The notes under the pieces were generated by a model, which made no database searches, was not told the DNA's origin, and saw nothing but the letters and a program-made list of their open reading frames with translations. Both the position numbers and the translations under genes were made by a program. From Leucobacter tenebrionis (lineage in GTDB: Bacteria > Actinomycetota > Actinomycetes > Actinomycetales > Microbacteriaceae), in contig NZ_CP082322.1 in assembly GCF_019884725.1 (NCBI RefSeq), positions 868,001-932,000 on the forward strand: DNA of 64,000 nucleotides, given 5' to 3'. Positions 28,041-37,845 of the stretch are shown here, in pieces (within the stretch, counting starts at the first letter, position 1; the number at the start of each line of letters is the position of its first letter).

Positions 28041-28060
28041 TTGACTCACGAGTCAATCTA
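28041..28060. promoter_or_regulatory. Regulon palindrome, site 1 (enoyl-CoA hydratase-like gene)
   Basis: TTGACTC-ACGAGT-CAATCTA fits the shared pattern TTRAYTG-N6-CARTYAA at 12 of 14 positions. TAGAGT at 28036-28041 is a possible overlapping -10 box. It lies 34 bases before the start codon. Confidence 0.55.
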
Positions 28061-28093
28061 TCCGCAGACGCGGCCCGAGCAGCAGGAGCACCC

Positions 28094-28927
28094 ATGACCG
28101 ACTCACCCGCCGGCAACGCGCCGGGAGCCGCCGGCCCTGAGACGACGCTCTCGATCTCCCCCGAGGGCGCCGCGACGATCCGCCTCAACCGACCGGAACG
28201 CCGCAACTCGTTCACAGATACCCTCATGGAGTCGCTGCTCGACTCCGTCGAGGCGGCCGTCGCCGATCCGACGGTCCGCGTGATCGTGGTGACCGGCGGC
28301 GAGCGCTGCTTCAGCGTGGGCGGGGACCTCGACGAGTTCGCCGCGGGAGTCTTCGCGCCGCCGCACCTGAGCGTCGAGCAGTCGGCCGGGGTGCTGCGCC
28401 GCCACGCGCGCGCCGTCGAGTTGCTGCGCAGCGCTGATGCGGTGTCGATCGCCGCCATCGGCGGCCCCTGCGCGGGCGCGGGCCTCTCGCTGGCGGCCGC
28501 CTGCGATCTGCGCATCGCCTCGACGTCGGCCGTCTTCCGCACCGCGTTCATCGACGCCGGCCTCGCGAGCGACTACGGCGGCGCCTGGTCGCTGACGCGC
28601 CTGCTCGGAGAGGCGCGGGCCAAGGAGCTGTTCCTGCTCAACTCGAAGGTCACGGCCGAACAGGCGCTCGAGATCGGGCTCGTGTCCCGGCTGGTGGATC
28701 CGGATCGACTCGCGACCGCCGCGACCGAACTCGCAGATTCCCTCCTCGCGAAGGCGCCGCTCGCGCTCTCCACCGCGAAGCGGCTGCTCGGCGCGCAGCC
28801 CGCCGACTTCGGCGCAGCACTCGACGAGGAGTCCCTCGCGCAGAAGCGCTGCGCCTACACCGCCGATGCCCGCGAAGCCGCCGATGCCTTCGTCGAACGC
28901 CGGGCGCCTCGATTCACCGGAGCGTAG
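28094..28927 (+). CDS. Enoyl-CoA hydratase/isomerase family protein
   Basis: This 277-residue crotonase-fold enzyme has the oxyanion-hole segments RCFSVGGDLDEFA and IAAIGGPCAGAGLSLAAACDLRIAS. The region that carries the second catalytic acid reads FIDAGLASDYGGAWSLTRLLG: the glutamate of classical hydratases is missing and an aspartate stands in SDYGG, as in PaaG-type isomerases. It may therefore be an isomerase or an atypical hydratase of a special acyl-CoA. AGGAG precedes the ATG at 28094. Site 1 lies just upstream, linking it to the catabolic regulon. Confidence 0.85.
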   Translation: MTDSPAGNAPGAAGPETTLSISPEGAATIRLNRPERRNSFTDTLMESLLDSVEAAVADPTVRVIVVTGGERCFSVGGDLDEFAAGVFAPPHLSVEQSAGVLRRHARAVELLRSADAVSIAAIGGPCAGAGLSLAAACDLRIASTSAVFRTAFIDAGLASDYGGAWSLTRLLGEARAKELFLLNSKVTAEQALEIGLVSRLVDPDRLATAATELADSLLAKAPLALSTAKRLLGAQPADFGAALDEESLAQKRCAYTADAREAADAFVERRAPRFTGA

Positions 28928-28941
28928 AACCGCCCGTTCCC

Positions 28942-28964
28942 GCCCGGGTATTCAGAACCCGGGC
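28942..28964 (+). terminator. Short hairpin after enoyl-CoA hydratase-like gene
   Basis: GCCCGGGT (28942-28949) pairs with ACCCGGGC (28957-28964). Confidence 0.55.
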
Positions 28965-28980
28965 CGTCTGCGCTACAATT

Positions 28981-29000
28981 TTGATTGACTAGCCAGTCAA
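28981..29000. promoter_or_regulatory. Regulon palindrome, site 2 (nitronate monooxygenase)
   Basis: TTGATTG-ACTAGC-CAGTCAA fits the shared pattern at all 14 defined positions. TACAAT at 28974-28979 is a likely -10 box, so the site sits over the transcription start. Confidence 0.7.
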
Positions 29001-29028
29001 TTATACGAAGACGGTAGCGCGCTTCTGA

Positions 29029-30024
<996 letters not shown>

Positions 30025-30037
30025 CCTGCGGGCAACG

Positions 30038-30077
30038 CCGAGGGGGTGCGGGATCTCGCGATCCCGCACCCCCTCGG
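30038..30077. terminator. Bidirectional 18-bp hairpin
   Basis: The perfect stem 30038-30055 with 30060-30077 has a four-base loop. It lies between the converging nitronate monooxygenase and ABC ATPase genes. Confidence 0.85.
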
Positions 30078-30133
30078 TCGTACCGGGCGGAAACCCGCGG
30101 CCGCGCCAGCAGGCTCCCCTACCGGCTCTGCCT

Positions 30134-31249
30134 CTACGCGCGCGGAGCGGATTCCGAGTCGGGCACGAGCCGGCTGTCCTCGGTGGTCCAGGTCATGACG
30201 GCCCGGTCGCCCTCGAGGGGCACCGCCGCGCCGTGCGAGACCGGGGTGCGCGCAACGATGGCCTGCCCCGACTCCGCGCGCCCGTACACCACCACGTCGC
30301 TGCCGAGATAGACCGTGTTGAACACCCGCACGGGCACGGCGTTCTGCAGCCCATCCGGGCTGGCCGCGACGCGCACGTGCTCGGGGCGCACCATCAGCAG
30401 CTCGCCCTGACCGGCCGGGATGCCGAACCGATTACCGCCCGCATCGATGAACGCCCCGTCCGCGACGCGCCCCTCGAACAGGTTCGACTCCCCGATGAAC
30501 TCCGCCACGTATCGCGAGTTCGGAGCATCGTAGAGCTCCTTCGGGGTGCCGAGCTGCTCGATCCTGCCGTGCTTGAGCAGGGCGATGCGATCCGACATCG
30601 TCAGCGCCTCGTGCTGATCGTGAGTGACGAAGATGAAGGTGATGCCGAGCTCCTGATGGATCCTGCGGATCTCGAGCTGCATCTCCTCGCGCAGCAGCTT
30701 GTCGAGCGCGCCGAGCGGCTCGTCCATGAGCAGCACGCGCGGCTCGAAGACGATGCCGCGGGCGAGTGCGACGCGCTGCTGCTGACCGCCCGAGAGCTGG
30801 TCGGGCTTGCGGTCGGCGAGGTGCTCCATCTGGATCATGCGCAGCACGTCGGTCACCCGCTGCTGCACCTCGCCCTTGGGCCGCTTCTGGCGGCGCAGGC
30901 CGAACGCGACGTTGTCGAAGATGTTCATGTGCGGGAACAGGGCGTAGTGCTGGAACACCATGCCGAGACCGCGCTTGTGCGGCGGCCGGCGCGTGATGTC
31001 CTCTCCGTCGACCTCGAGCCGCCCGCCGTCCGCCTTCGTGAAGCCCGACAGGATGTTGAGCAGCGTGGACTTGCCCGAGCCGCTCGCCCCGAGCAGCGTG
31101 ATGAACTCCCCGGCGTTGATATCGAGGCTGACCCGGTCGAGCACGGTCACGTCGCCGTAGGTCTTCACGACATCGGAGACGCGGATCGCCGCGCCCGCCT
31201 GCTCCCCGATCGTGGAGAGCTGCTGAGTGTAGGTGGGCTGAGCAGTCAT
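30134..31249 (-). CDS. ABC transporter ATPase, PotA-like
   Basis: This 371-residue importer ATPase has Walker A GASGSGKST, Q-loop VFQHYALFPHMN, signature LSGGQQQRVALARG, Walker B VLLMDEPLGALD and the switch histidine in FVTHDQHEA. A C-terminal TOBE domain starts near residue 280. It powers uptake for the two upstream permeases and overlaps the PotC-like gene by four bases. It is the last gene of a four-gene operon that begins at 34068. Confidence 0.95.
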   Translation of the reverse strand: MTAQPTYTQQLSTIGEQAGAAIRVSDVVKTYGDVTVLDRVSLDINAGEFITLLGASGSGKSTLLNILSGFTKADGGRLEVDGEDITRRPPHKRGLGMVFQHYALFPHMNIFDNVAFGLRRQKRPKGEVQQRVTDVLRMIQMEHLADRKPDQLSGGQQQRVALARGIVFEPRVLLMDEPLGALDKLLREEMQLEIRRIHQELGITFIFVTHDQHEALTMSDRIALLKHGRIEQLGTPKELYDAPNSRYVAEFIGESNLFEGRVADGAFIDAGGNRFGIPAGQGELLMVRPEHVRVAASPDGLQNAVPVRVFNTVYLGSDVVVYGRAESGQAIVARTPVSHGAAVPLEGDRAVMTWTTEDSRLVPDSESAPRA

Positions 31250-32082
31250 GCGACTTCCTCCTGCAGTTGGGCAATACGCTTACGGCGACGACGCTCGGAA
31301 GCGGAAGAGAACATTTTGACCAGACCCTGGCAGCCGAAGGCGGCCAGGATCACGACGAGGGAGAGCGTGGAGATGGCCGCGATCGTCGGATCGATCTGCA
31401 CGCGGATGCCCGACCACATCTTCACCGGCAGCGTCGTGATCTCGGGGCCCGAGAGGAAGATCGCGACCACGACCTCGTCCCAGCTCGTGATGAACGCGAA
31501 CAGCGCGCCCGCGAACATGCCCGGGAAGATCAACGGCAGCGTGATGCGGAAGAACGTCTCCACGGGTCCCGCGCCCAGGTTCATCGCGGCCATCTCGAGT
31601 CGGCGGTCCACCGAGCTCAGCGAGGCCACGACGTTGATCATCACGTACGGCACGCCGAGGCAGGTGTGCACGAGCACGAAACCGAGGGTCGTCTGCGTCA
31701 GCCCGAGGCTCAGGAATGTGATGTAGACGGCGAGGCCCACGATCACGAACGGCACGATCATCGGCGCGAGCAGCACCCCCATGATGAGGCCGCGGAAGGG
31801 GAACCTGCCCCGCACCAGGGCGAGAGCCGCGAGCGTGCCCAGCACGACTGAGAGCAGGGCCGACAGCAGACCGACGGTCAGGCTGTTGCCGAGGGCGCTC
31901 ATCCAGGCCATATCAGAGAAGAATCGCTCGTACCACTGCGTGGTGAATCCCTCGGGCGGGAACGCCAGGTAGGGGCTCTCGGACCACGACATCGGGATGA
32001 TCACCAGCACCGGCATCAGCAGGTAGACGGCGATCGCGACCGCGAGCAGGCCGAGAAGGGTGCGCGTGAGAATCTTCGTCAT
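31246..32082 (-). CDS. ABC permease, PotC-like
   Basis: This 278-residue membrane protein has six predicted helices and the EAA-type cytoplasmic loop LEMAAMNLGAGPVETFFRITLPLIFPG that docks on the ATPase. PWF-like N-terminal organisation and length fit the PotC group. Its start overlaps the PotB stop by one base and its end overlaps the ATPase start, so the operon is translationally coupled. The basic tail (SERRRRKRIAQLQEEVA) is cytoplasmic. Confidence 0.93.
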   Translation of the reverse strand: MTKILTRTLLGLLAVAIAVYLLMPVLVIIPMSWSESPYLAFPPEGFTTQWYERFFSDMAWMSALGNSLTVGLLSALLSVVLGTLAALALVRGRFPFRGLIMGVLLAPMIVPFVIVGLAVYITFLSLGLTQTTLGFVLVHTCLGVPYVMINVVASLSSVDRRLEMAAMNLGAGPVETFFRITLPLIFPGMFAGALFAFITSWDEVVVAIFLSGPEITTLPVKMWSGIRVQIDPTIAAISTLSLVVILAAFGCQGLVKMFSSASERRRRKRIAQLQEEVA

Positions 32083-33002
32083 CAGGATCTCCTCATCAGT
32101 GCCTTCTCGAGGTTCAGGAACTTGCTCGCCAGCCCCAGCAGCGCCAGCGTGAGCAGCAGCAGCATCGTCGCGAGGGCCGCCGCGAAGCCGTACCTGAGCA
32201 CTGCGGAGACCTGCTGCACGATCAGCTCACCGATCATGGTGTTCTGCGGGCCGCCCAGCAGCGCCGGGGTGATGTAGTAGCCCAGCGCCTGGATGAAGGT
32301 CAGCAGCAGCCCGGCGGCCACGCCCGGCACGCTGAGCGGCACGAACACCCGCCAGAACGCACCCGAGGGACGGGCACCCAGATTCTGCGCCGCCAGGCTG
32401 AGGCGCTTGTCGATGCCGCTCATCGTCGCGTACATCGGCAGCACCGCGAACGGCAGCGAGACCTGCACCATGCCGAAGACGACGCCGCCGAAGGTGCGCA
32501 GCATGGTGATCGGCTCGTCCGTGATCCCGGTGTCGATGAGCAGGGTGTTCATCACGCCCGTATCGCGCATCAGCACGATCAGGGCGAAGCTGCGCACCAG
32601 AACGCTGGTCCAGAACGGGATCAGCATGATCACCATCATCACCGTGCGCCAGAACGGCTTCACCAGCGTCATGAGGTAGGCGTACGGGTAGGCGAGCAGC
32701 AGCGTGACCAGGGTCACCAGGGTCGCCACGTAGAAGGTGTTGAAGATCACCTTCATATACAGCGGCTCGGCGAAGACGGCGCGATAGTTGTCGAGGCCCG
32801 GTTCGGGATCGGTGAAGCTCTTCACCAGCATCGCCACGAGCGGCACCAGGAAGACCACGACCAGGAACAGCAGGAGCGGCAGCACCAGGGCGCCCCAGCC
32901 GTCGATCGCGAAGTAGCGCTTCATCGACCGCTTCGGTTTCACAGGCCCCTCGGAGCCGGACGTCGCAGCTGTGGCGATCGCCTCCGTATGCGTGGCAGTC
33001 AT
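32082..33002 (-). CDS. ABC permease, PotB-like
   Basis: This 306-residue membrane protein starts with a hydrophilic N-terminus of about 35 residues, then six helices. The coupling loop is LSLAAQNLGARPSGAFWRVFVPLSVPG. It begins four bases after the stop of the binding-protein gene. With the PotC-like protein it forms the transmembrane channel of a PotABCD-type importer. Confidence 0.93.
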   Translation of the reverse strand: MTATHTEAIATAATSGSEGPVKPKRSMKRYFAIDGWGALVLPLLLFLVVVFLVPLVAMLVKSFTDPEPGLDNYRAVFAEPLYMKVIFNTFYVATLVTLVTLLLAYPYAYLMTLVKPFWRTVMMVIMLIPFWTSVLVRSFALIVLMRDTGVMNTLLIDTGITDEPITMLRTFGGVVFGMVQVSLPFAVLPMYATMSGIDKRLSLAAQNLGARPSGAFWRVFVPLSVPGVAAGLLLTFIQALGYYITPALLGGPQNTMIGELIVQQVSAVLRYGFAAALATMLLLLTLALLGLASKFLNLEKALMRRS

Positions 33003-33006
33003 CTCG

Positions 33007-34068
33007 TCACCCGGCCATCCAGACGTTCAGACGCTCGGTGACTTCGCTGTAGTTCTCGGCCCAGTAGCCGTAGTCGATCATGGCCGAGCGCTGCTCGATG
33101 TTCTCAGGGCTGTTCGCGAGTTCGCTCTGCTCGTCAGCGCTGAGCTCCTCGAGCGTGGCAGGGGTCGCGGGCCCGTAGCCGGTCTGACGCGAGTACTCCG
33201 CCTGCGCTTCCGTGGCGCCCAGGAACCACACCATCCAGTCCTGCGCCAGGTCCTTGTTCGCATAGCCCTTCGGAATCACGATCTGCTCGTAGGTGCCGAG
33301 GTTCTCACCGTACTCGTTGGCGACCGGCTCGCCCTCACTCTGAGCTTTGAAGATGCGGCCGTTCCAGGCCTGCACCAGGGGCGCCTCGCCGCTCGCGACC
33401 AGCTGCGTCTGCTGGTCACCCGTGTCGTACCACACGATGTCATCCTTGATCGTGTCCAACTTCGCGAACGCGCGATCCAGATCCAGCGGATACAGATCCT
33501 CCGGCGCCACACCATCCGCGAGCAACGCCGCCTCGAAGATCCCGCCCGTCGCATACTTCCAGAACCCCCGCTTCCCCGGGAACTTCTCCGTATCGAAGAA
33601 CTCCTCCCACGTCGTCGGGTGCCCATCAGCGAACTTCTCCGTGTTATACCCGATCGTGAACGCATACTGCAGAATCGGAATCCCGCAATCGCTCACCAGC
33701 TCGGGGTCCACGCCGTTCTCGGCCGCCGCGTCGAGCACTTCCTTTCCGAGTTTCTCGAGCGTGCCGTTCGCGCAAGCGGAGTCCGTGAAGTTGGGCTCCA
33801 CCTCCACGGTCCCCCAGTTGACCTTGCCGGCGTCGACCATCGCGTCGAGTTTCGCGTAATCGGTGGGCTGGTCCTCTTTCATCGTAACGCCGTTCTCCTC
33901 GGCCCACGGCTGGTAGAGCTGCTCCATCGCCACGCGCTGAGTCTCTCCGCCCCAGTCGACCATCGTCAGGGTGTCCTCGCTCACGCCGCCCCCGCCGTTG
34001 GTGCAGGCCGTCAGCATCAGAGCTGCGGCGCTCACTCCGGCGAATGCGGTGACCAGTCTCTTCTTCAT
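33007..34068 (-). CDS. ABC substrate-binding lipoprotein (PotD-like), operon copy
   Basis: This 353-residue lipoprotein starts MKKRLVTAFAGVSAAALMLTAC, with cysteine 22 as the lipidation site followed by a glycine run. It then carries LTMVDWGGETQRVAMEQLYQPWAEENG and later the binding-protein fold ending YGYWAENYSEVTERLNVWMAG. AAGGAGGACG precedes the ATG at 34068. It heads the operon with two permeases and an ATPase. A 114-residue internal segment is identical to that of the protein at 37973-39040. Ligand unknown; a cationic or amine compound is plausible. Confidence 0.93.
   Translation of the reverse strand: MKKRLVTAFAGVSAAALMLTACTNGGGGVSEDTLTMVDWGGETQRVAMEQLYQPWAEENGVTMKEDQPTDYAKLDAMVDAGKVNWGTVEVEPNFTDSACANGTLEKLGKEVLDAAAENGVDPELVSDCGIPILQYAFTIGYNTEKFADGHPTTWEEFFDTEKFPGKRGFWKYATGGIFEAALLADGVAPEDLYPLDLDRAFAKLDTIKDDIVWYDTGDQQTQLVASGEAPLVQAWNGRIFKAQSEGEPVANEYGENLGTYEQIVIPKGYANKDLAQDWMVWFLGATEAQAEYSRQTGYGPATPATLEELSADEQSELANSPENIEQRSAMIDYGYWAENYSEVTERLNVWMAG
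33352..33695. repeat. 344-nt identical tract, copy 1 (within binding-protein gene)
   Basis: It is identical by eye to 38318-38661 at a constant offset of 4966 bases, while the flanking parts of the two genes are clearly diverged. Codons in the tract prefer GGG, GAT, TAT, ACG and TTG, unlike the flanks. Probable gene conversion tract. Confidence 0.9.
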
Positions 34069-34091
34069 CAACGTCCTCCTTGACGCTTTAA

Positions 34092-34111
34092 TTGACTGAT
34101 TAATCAATCAA
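34092..34111. promoter_or_regulatory. Regulon palindrome, site 3 (ABC transporter operon)
   Basis: TTGACTG-ATTAAT-CAATCAA fits the shared pattern at all 14 defined positions and is nearly self-complementary over 20 bp. It lies 23 bases before the binding-protein start. Confidence 0.75.
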
Positions 34112-34190
34112 CCTTGATAACTATGACATTCATTCTCGGCCGTGGCAACAGCCCGACGAAGCGCGCCCGCCCGCTCACCGGATGCGGCGC

Positions 34191-35882
34191 CTATTCGAAC
34201 AGCCCCATCGGCACGTGCACGAGCGAGACCCCCGGGTGCTCGACCGCCTCGGCGATCCGCTCCTCGAGTTCACCAGCGGACTCGACGGCGAAGCCGCGCC
34301 CGCGGAACGCCCGCGCGACCGTCGGCCAGTCGGGCTGACTCAGGCGGACTGCTATCGGCTCGATGCCGCGATCCTGCTCGTTCTGCTCGATCTCTCCGTA
34401 GCCCCCGTTGTCGACGCAGATCACGGTGAGATCGAGGTGCTGCTCGGCGGCGGTCTGCAGTTCCTGCACCGAGAACATGAGCGCCCCGTCGCCCGTGACG
34501 CAGACGACGGGGCGATCCGGGTCGGCGATCTTCGCTCCGATCGCCGCCGGCAGGCCGTAGCCGAGGGTGGCGTAGGTGATCATGTTGATGCACTCAGCCG
34601 GCCCCTCTGCCCGGAAGTGGCCGGCCATGCCCGAGTAGCAGATCTGAGACGAGTCACCGGTGAGGATCGCACCCTCGGGCAGCGCAGCTGCGATGCGGGC
34701 CGCCACCGCGCCGACCCCGGGCCCGTATCCGTCCGATTCCGCGAGACACGCGGCGCGCACCTCGTCGACCGAGATCCAGGGCGCACGCTCATTCGAAGAC
34801 TCCCCCGCCGGGCCGAGCGCCCGCAATGCGTCGAGCAGGCTCGGCAGCACCTCGCCGCTGTCTCCGATGAGCACCCGCTCCGCTGCCAGATTGTTGCGCC
34901 CCTGGGACTCATCGATGTCGATCCGGATCACGCGCCCCGTCGGCGCGAACTCACCCGCGGCGAACTCGCCGACGGCGACTTTCGAACCGACGACGAGGAG
35001 CGCATCGGCCTCGTTGAGCACGTCCACCGCGGCTTTCAGCCGCAGCTCGGCTCCGATGACGAGCGGATGCGACTCTGCGACGACCCCCTTGCCGTTCGAG
35101 CTGGTGACCACGGGCGCACCCAGCAGTTCGGCGATGGTCTGCAGCGCCTCACGGCCCGAGCGCGCGCCCGATCCCGCGAGTATCGCCGGCCGCTCGGCCT
35201 CGGCGAGGAGCCGGGCCGCTGCCTCGATATCCGCGCTAACCGGCTGCGGGGCCGGCGGCGCCTCGCGCGGACCCAGCGACTCGATCGAGATATCCGTGGA
35301 CTCCTCGAGCAGGTCGAGCGGCACCTCGATGTACACGGGCCGCGGCCGGCCGGAGCGCAGCACGGCGAATGCCTCGTGCACGGCCTCGACGGCCTCCTCG
35401 GCGCTGGCGACGCGCACGGCCCGGTCGGCAATGGCGCGCGCGGCTCCCAGCTGATCCTTCGTCTCGTGCAGCATGCCGATGGAGCTGCCCTCCATCCCGC
35501 GCGGCGCACCGGGCGACAGCACGATCAGCGGGCGCGATTCGCAGTAGGCCGTGCCCACCGACGACAGCGCGTTCAGCAGTCCGGGCCCCGAGGTCGTGAT
35601 GACGACCCCGGGCAGCCCGGTGCGCTGCGCCCATGCATCTGCGGCGTAGCCGGCGCCCTGCTCGTGACGCGAGGTCACGGCGCGGATGCCCAATCGCGGC
35701 AGGTGGCGATAGAACTCGAGATTGTGCGTGCCCGGAATGCCGAAGACCGCATCGATCCCGTATCCGCGCAGGGTCTGCATGACGGCGAGACCGGTGTTCC
35801 GGGGATCGATTCCCGCCGCGAGCGCCCGCTCGCGTTCCGTCTCGGGCACCGAGTATCCGCCCATGCCTGCTTCGCTGCTCAT
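34191..35882 (-). CDS. Thiamine-diphosphate decarboxylase, AruI-like
   Basis: This 563-residue enzyme belongs to the acetolactate synthase/pyruvate decarboxylase superfamily. It has the catalytic glutamate in TSRHEQGAGYAADAW, the central domain with DIDESQGRNN, and the cofactor motif VTGDGALMFSVQELQTA ending in CVDNGGYGEI. The opening DAVFGIPGTHNLEFYRHL resembles 5-guanidino-2-oxopentanoate decarboxylase (AruI) of the arginine transaminase pathway. Decarboxylation of a 2-oxo acid to an aldehyde is therefore likely; the exact 2-oxo acid is inferred. It starts eight bases after the GDH stop, so both are co-expressed. Confidence 0.82.
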   Translation of the reverse strand: MSSEAGMGGYSVPETERERALAAGIDPRNTGLAVMQTLRGYGIDAVFGIPGTHNLEFYRHLPRLGIRAVTSRHEQGAGYAADAWAQRTGLPGVVITTSGPGLLNALSSVGTAYCESRPLIVLSPGAPRGMEGSSIGMLHETKDQLGAARAIADRAVRVASAEEAVEAVHEAFAVLRSGRPRPVYIEVPLDLLEESTDISIESLGPREAPPAPQPVSADIEAAARLLAEAERPAILAGSGARSGREALQTIAELLGAPVVTSSNGKGVVAESHPLVIGAELRLKAAVDVLNEADALLVVGSKVAVGEFAAGEFAPTGRVIRIDIDESQGRNNLAAERVLIGDSGEVLPSLLDALRALGPAGESSNERAPWISVDEVRAACLAESDGYGPGVGAVAARIAAALPEGAILTGDSSQICYSGMAGHFRAEGPAECINMITYATLGYGLPAAIGAKIADPDRPVVCVTGDGALMFSVQELQTAAEQHLDLTVICVDNGGYGEIEQNEQDRGIEPIAVRLSQPDWPTVARAFRGRGFAVESAGELEERIAEAVEHPGVSLVHVPMGLFE

Positions 35883-35890
35883 CCCGACCC

Positions 35891-37090
35891 TCAGCTCTCG
35901 TCGATTTCGATCCGGGCCAGTCGTTCGCCCACCAGGCCGAGGGCCGCCTCGCGCGGCGTGATGCCCGCGGCATCGGCCGCGGCGAGCGCCTCCTCGGTGA
36001 GTTCGTCCAGTCGCTCGTCGAGCATCCTCCGCGACTGCTCCCAACTCCCGTCGACGTCTCCGAACAGCACCCACCACCACCAGGCGTTCGTGCCGGAGTT
36101 GGCGATGAAGTCTGGGATCACCTCGACGCCGCGAGCCGCGAGCCGCGCCTCGGCTTCGGGGGTCACCGGCAGATTCGCCGCTTCGACGATCAGCCGCGCT
36201 GCGACATCGCCGCAGTTGTCGACGGTGATGCAGTTGGAGATCGCGGCGGGCACGAGCAGTTCGCAGTCGATCTTCAGCCATTCGTCGCCGGGCAGCGCGA
36301 CCGCACCCTCGGGGAGCCGTTCGCGGTCCACCGTGCCGAAGCGATCCCGGGCCGCCAGCAGCGCCTCGACGTCGAGCCCGCTCTCGTCGGTGACCGCGCC
36401 GGCCGCATCGACGACGCCGACGATCTTCACGCCGGCTCGCGATAGGAAGCGGGCGGTGGCGCCGCCCATCGAGCCGAGTCCCTGCACCACCGCGCGCACG
36501 CTATCCGGAGCGAGGCCCCGCAGCCGCATCGCCGTCAGAGCTGCGACGGCGACGCCGTACCCGCCCACGAGCTCGTCCTGCGCGATGCCGTCGACCGTGA
36601 CCTCGAAGGCCTTCGCCACCCGCGCGTCTGAGGCCTCCACCGCCGCATCGTCGCCGAGCAGCCGACGCACGGGAGCGACGGCGCTGTCCCAGCCCCGCCG
36701 CTCGAAGATCTCGTCGATGACGTCCTGGCGCACTCCGAGATCCTCTCCGACCGCCCAGTAGCTGCGCAGGATCGGGGCGAGGCTGTCGAGGAATCGCTCG
36801 AGCACGCCCGCCGCATCGGGATCGCGGGGATCGAAGTCGATGCCGCCCTTCGCTCCGCCGACGGGCACATAGCTCAAGCCCTCGCTCAGGTGCACCGCTT
36901 CCTTCTTGGTCATGGCCTTCGCGAGGCCGCGCACCTCGTCCAGGGTGCATCCGGCGCGCATGCGCAGACCGCCGCTCGACACGCCGCGCAGCAGCCGGTC
37001 AATCACGACGTACCCCACTGCAGGCGAGCGGCTGTCATGCCAGGTGATCTCCATGAACGACGGCCGCTCGTCGACGGTCTTCACACTCAT
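35891..37090 (-). CDS. Glu/Leu/Phe/Val dehydrogenase family enzyme
   Basis: This 399-residue NAD(P)-linked amino acid dehydrogenase has GGLRMRAGCTLDEVRGLAKAMTKKEA, the catalytic lysine region VPVGGAKGGIDFDP, the dinucleotide-binding stretch AVVQGLGSMGGATARFLSRAG and VEAANLPVTPEAEARL. It oxidatively deaminates an amino acid to a 2-oxo acid, or the reverse. It is shorter than typical glutamate dehydrogenases and carries an unusual WWWW run near residue 340. GAGGAG precedes the ATG at 37090. Operon with the AruI-like decarboxylase suggests a deaminate-then-decarboxylate route. Confidence 0.87.
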   Translation of the reverse strand: MSVKTVDERPSFMEITWHDSRSPAVGYVVIDRLLRGVSSGGLRMRAGCTLDEVRGLAKAMTKKEAVHLSEGLSYVPVGGAKGGIDFDPRDPDAAGVLERFLDSLAPILRSYWAVGEDLGVRQDVIDEIFERRGWDSAVAPVRRLLGDDAAVEASDARVAKAFEVTVDGIAQDELVGGYGVAVAALTAMRLRGLAPDSVRAVVQGLGSMGGATARFLSRAGVKIVGVVDAAGAVTDESGLDVEALLAARDRFGTVDRERLPEGAVALPGDEWLKIDCELLVPAAISNCITVDNCGDVAARLIVEAANLPVTPEAEARLAARGVEVIPDFIANSGTNAWWWWVLFGDVDGSWEQSRRMLDERLDELTEEALAAADAAGITPREAALGLVGERLARIEIDES

Positions 37091-37125
37091 GCACGTCTCC
37101 TCTTCGAGAACCAGGCCAATTCGGG

Positions 37126-37150
37126 CCGTCATCTGTTTATTAAATGACGG
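37126..37150. promoter_or_regulatory. CCGTCAT-N11-ATGACGG dyad in GDH leader
   Basis: Seven-base perfect arms lie at 37126-37132 and 37144-37150 in the GDH promoter region. The right arm overlaps regulon site 4. Confidence 0.45.
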
Positions 37151-37159
37151 TTCAGTTAA
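37140..37159. promoter_or_regulatory. Regulon palindrome, site 4 (GDH-decarboxylase operon)
   Basis: On the plus strand TTAAATG-ACGGTT-CAGTTAA fits the shared pattern at about 12 of 14 positions. The minus strand also contains TGAACCGT, the half-site of the palindrome in front of the neighbouring TetR gene. Confidence 0.5.
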
Positions 37160-37210
37160 GAGTGTGCAGCAGGACCGGAATGAAGTCAAGACCGATTCGA
37201 CGGAGTCCGG

Positions 37211-37822
37211 TCACACGGATGGCCCCTCCGACGAAACGCCGAACTGACGCGCCAGGAACCCGCGCACCCGCGCGGTCGTATCCGAGACCTCGGCCCACTC
37301 GGGCGCAGTGACACTCATCACAGCCATGCCGTTGAGGAACGACATCAGCTGCACGGCAGCCTCCTCCGGGTCGTCGATCTCCGCCGCGCCGCCCTCCGCG
37401 CACGCCCGCAGCGCGCACGTCATCAGGTCCCGCCACGCGGCGTCGAACCCGCGGATCACCTCGGCGAGCGAAGGCTCGAACTGACTCGCCGCCCAGCCGT
37501 CCAGCCACAACCGCCAGCTGCGCAAGCTCGCGTCCGTCGGCAGATACCAATCGACGATCGCCACCAGGCGCCGCAGCGCGCCCGTCTCGCGCTCGGCGAT
37601 CCCCCGCGCCACCTCGAGGTCTCGCTCCGCGGCGAAGGCGAACGAGGCCGCGAGCAGCTCCCCCTTCGTGCCGAAGTGATAGATGATGAGCCCGGCGCTG
37701 ACCGAGAGCTGCCGCGCCACGTCGGCGACGCGCACGGCCTGGTGTCCGCGCTCTCCCACCAGCTCCACCGTCGCCGCGAGAATGTCCTCCCGGCGCTCCG
37801 CCCCACGCGCCTGACCGGCCAC
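37211..37822 (-). CDS. TetR family regulator 1, BetI-like
   Basis: This 203-residue repressor has an N-terminal HTH (ERREDILAATVELVGERG, then VADVARQLSVSAGLIIYHFGTKGELL) and a BetI-type C-terminal domain (WRLWLDGWAAS..., LMSFLNGMAVMS). I chose the GTG at 37822, which has GGAGG upstream; the open frame continues further, but those bases hold a perfect 27-bp palindrome and a probable promoter. It lies between the GDH operon (downstream, same strand) and a binding-protein gene. Autoregulation and control of GDH are inferred from shared half-sites. Confidence 0.85.
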   Translation of the reverse strand: MAGQARGAERREDILAATVELVGERGHQAVRVADVARQLSVSAGLIIYHFGTKGELLAASFAFAAERDLEVARGIAERETGALRRLVAIVDWYLPTDASLRSWRLWLDGWAASQFEPSLAEVIRGFDAAWRDLMTCALRACAEGGAAEIDDPEEAAVQLMSFLNGMAVMSVTAPEWAEVSDTTARVRGFLARQFGVSSEGPSV

Positions 37823-37845
37823 GGCCTCCCCCTCCACCTCGAAAC

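Noticed and set aside
35891..37090. WWWW run in the dehydrogenase as a sign of frameshift or sequencing error
   Set aside because: The frame stays open with conserved family sequence on both sides, so it is kept as an oddity only.
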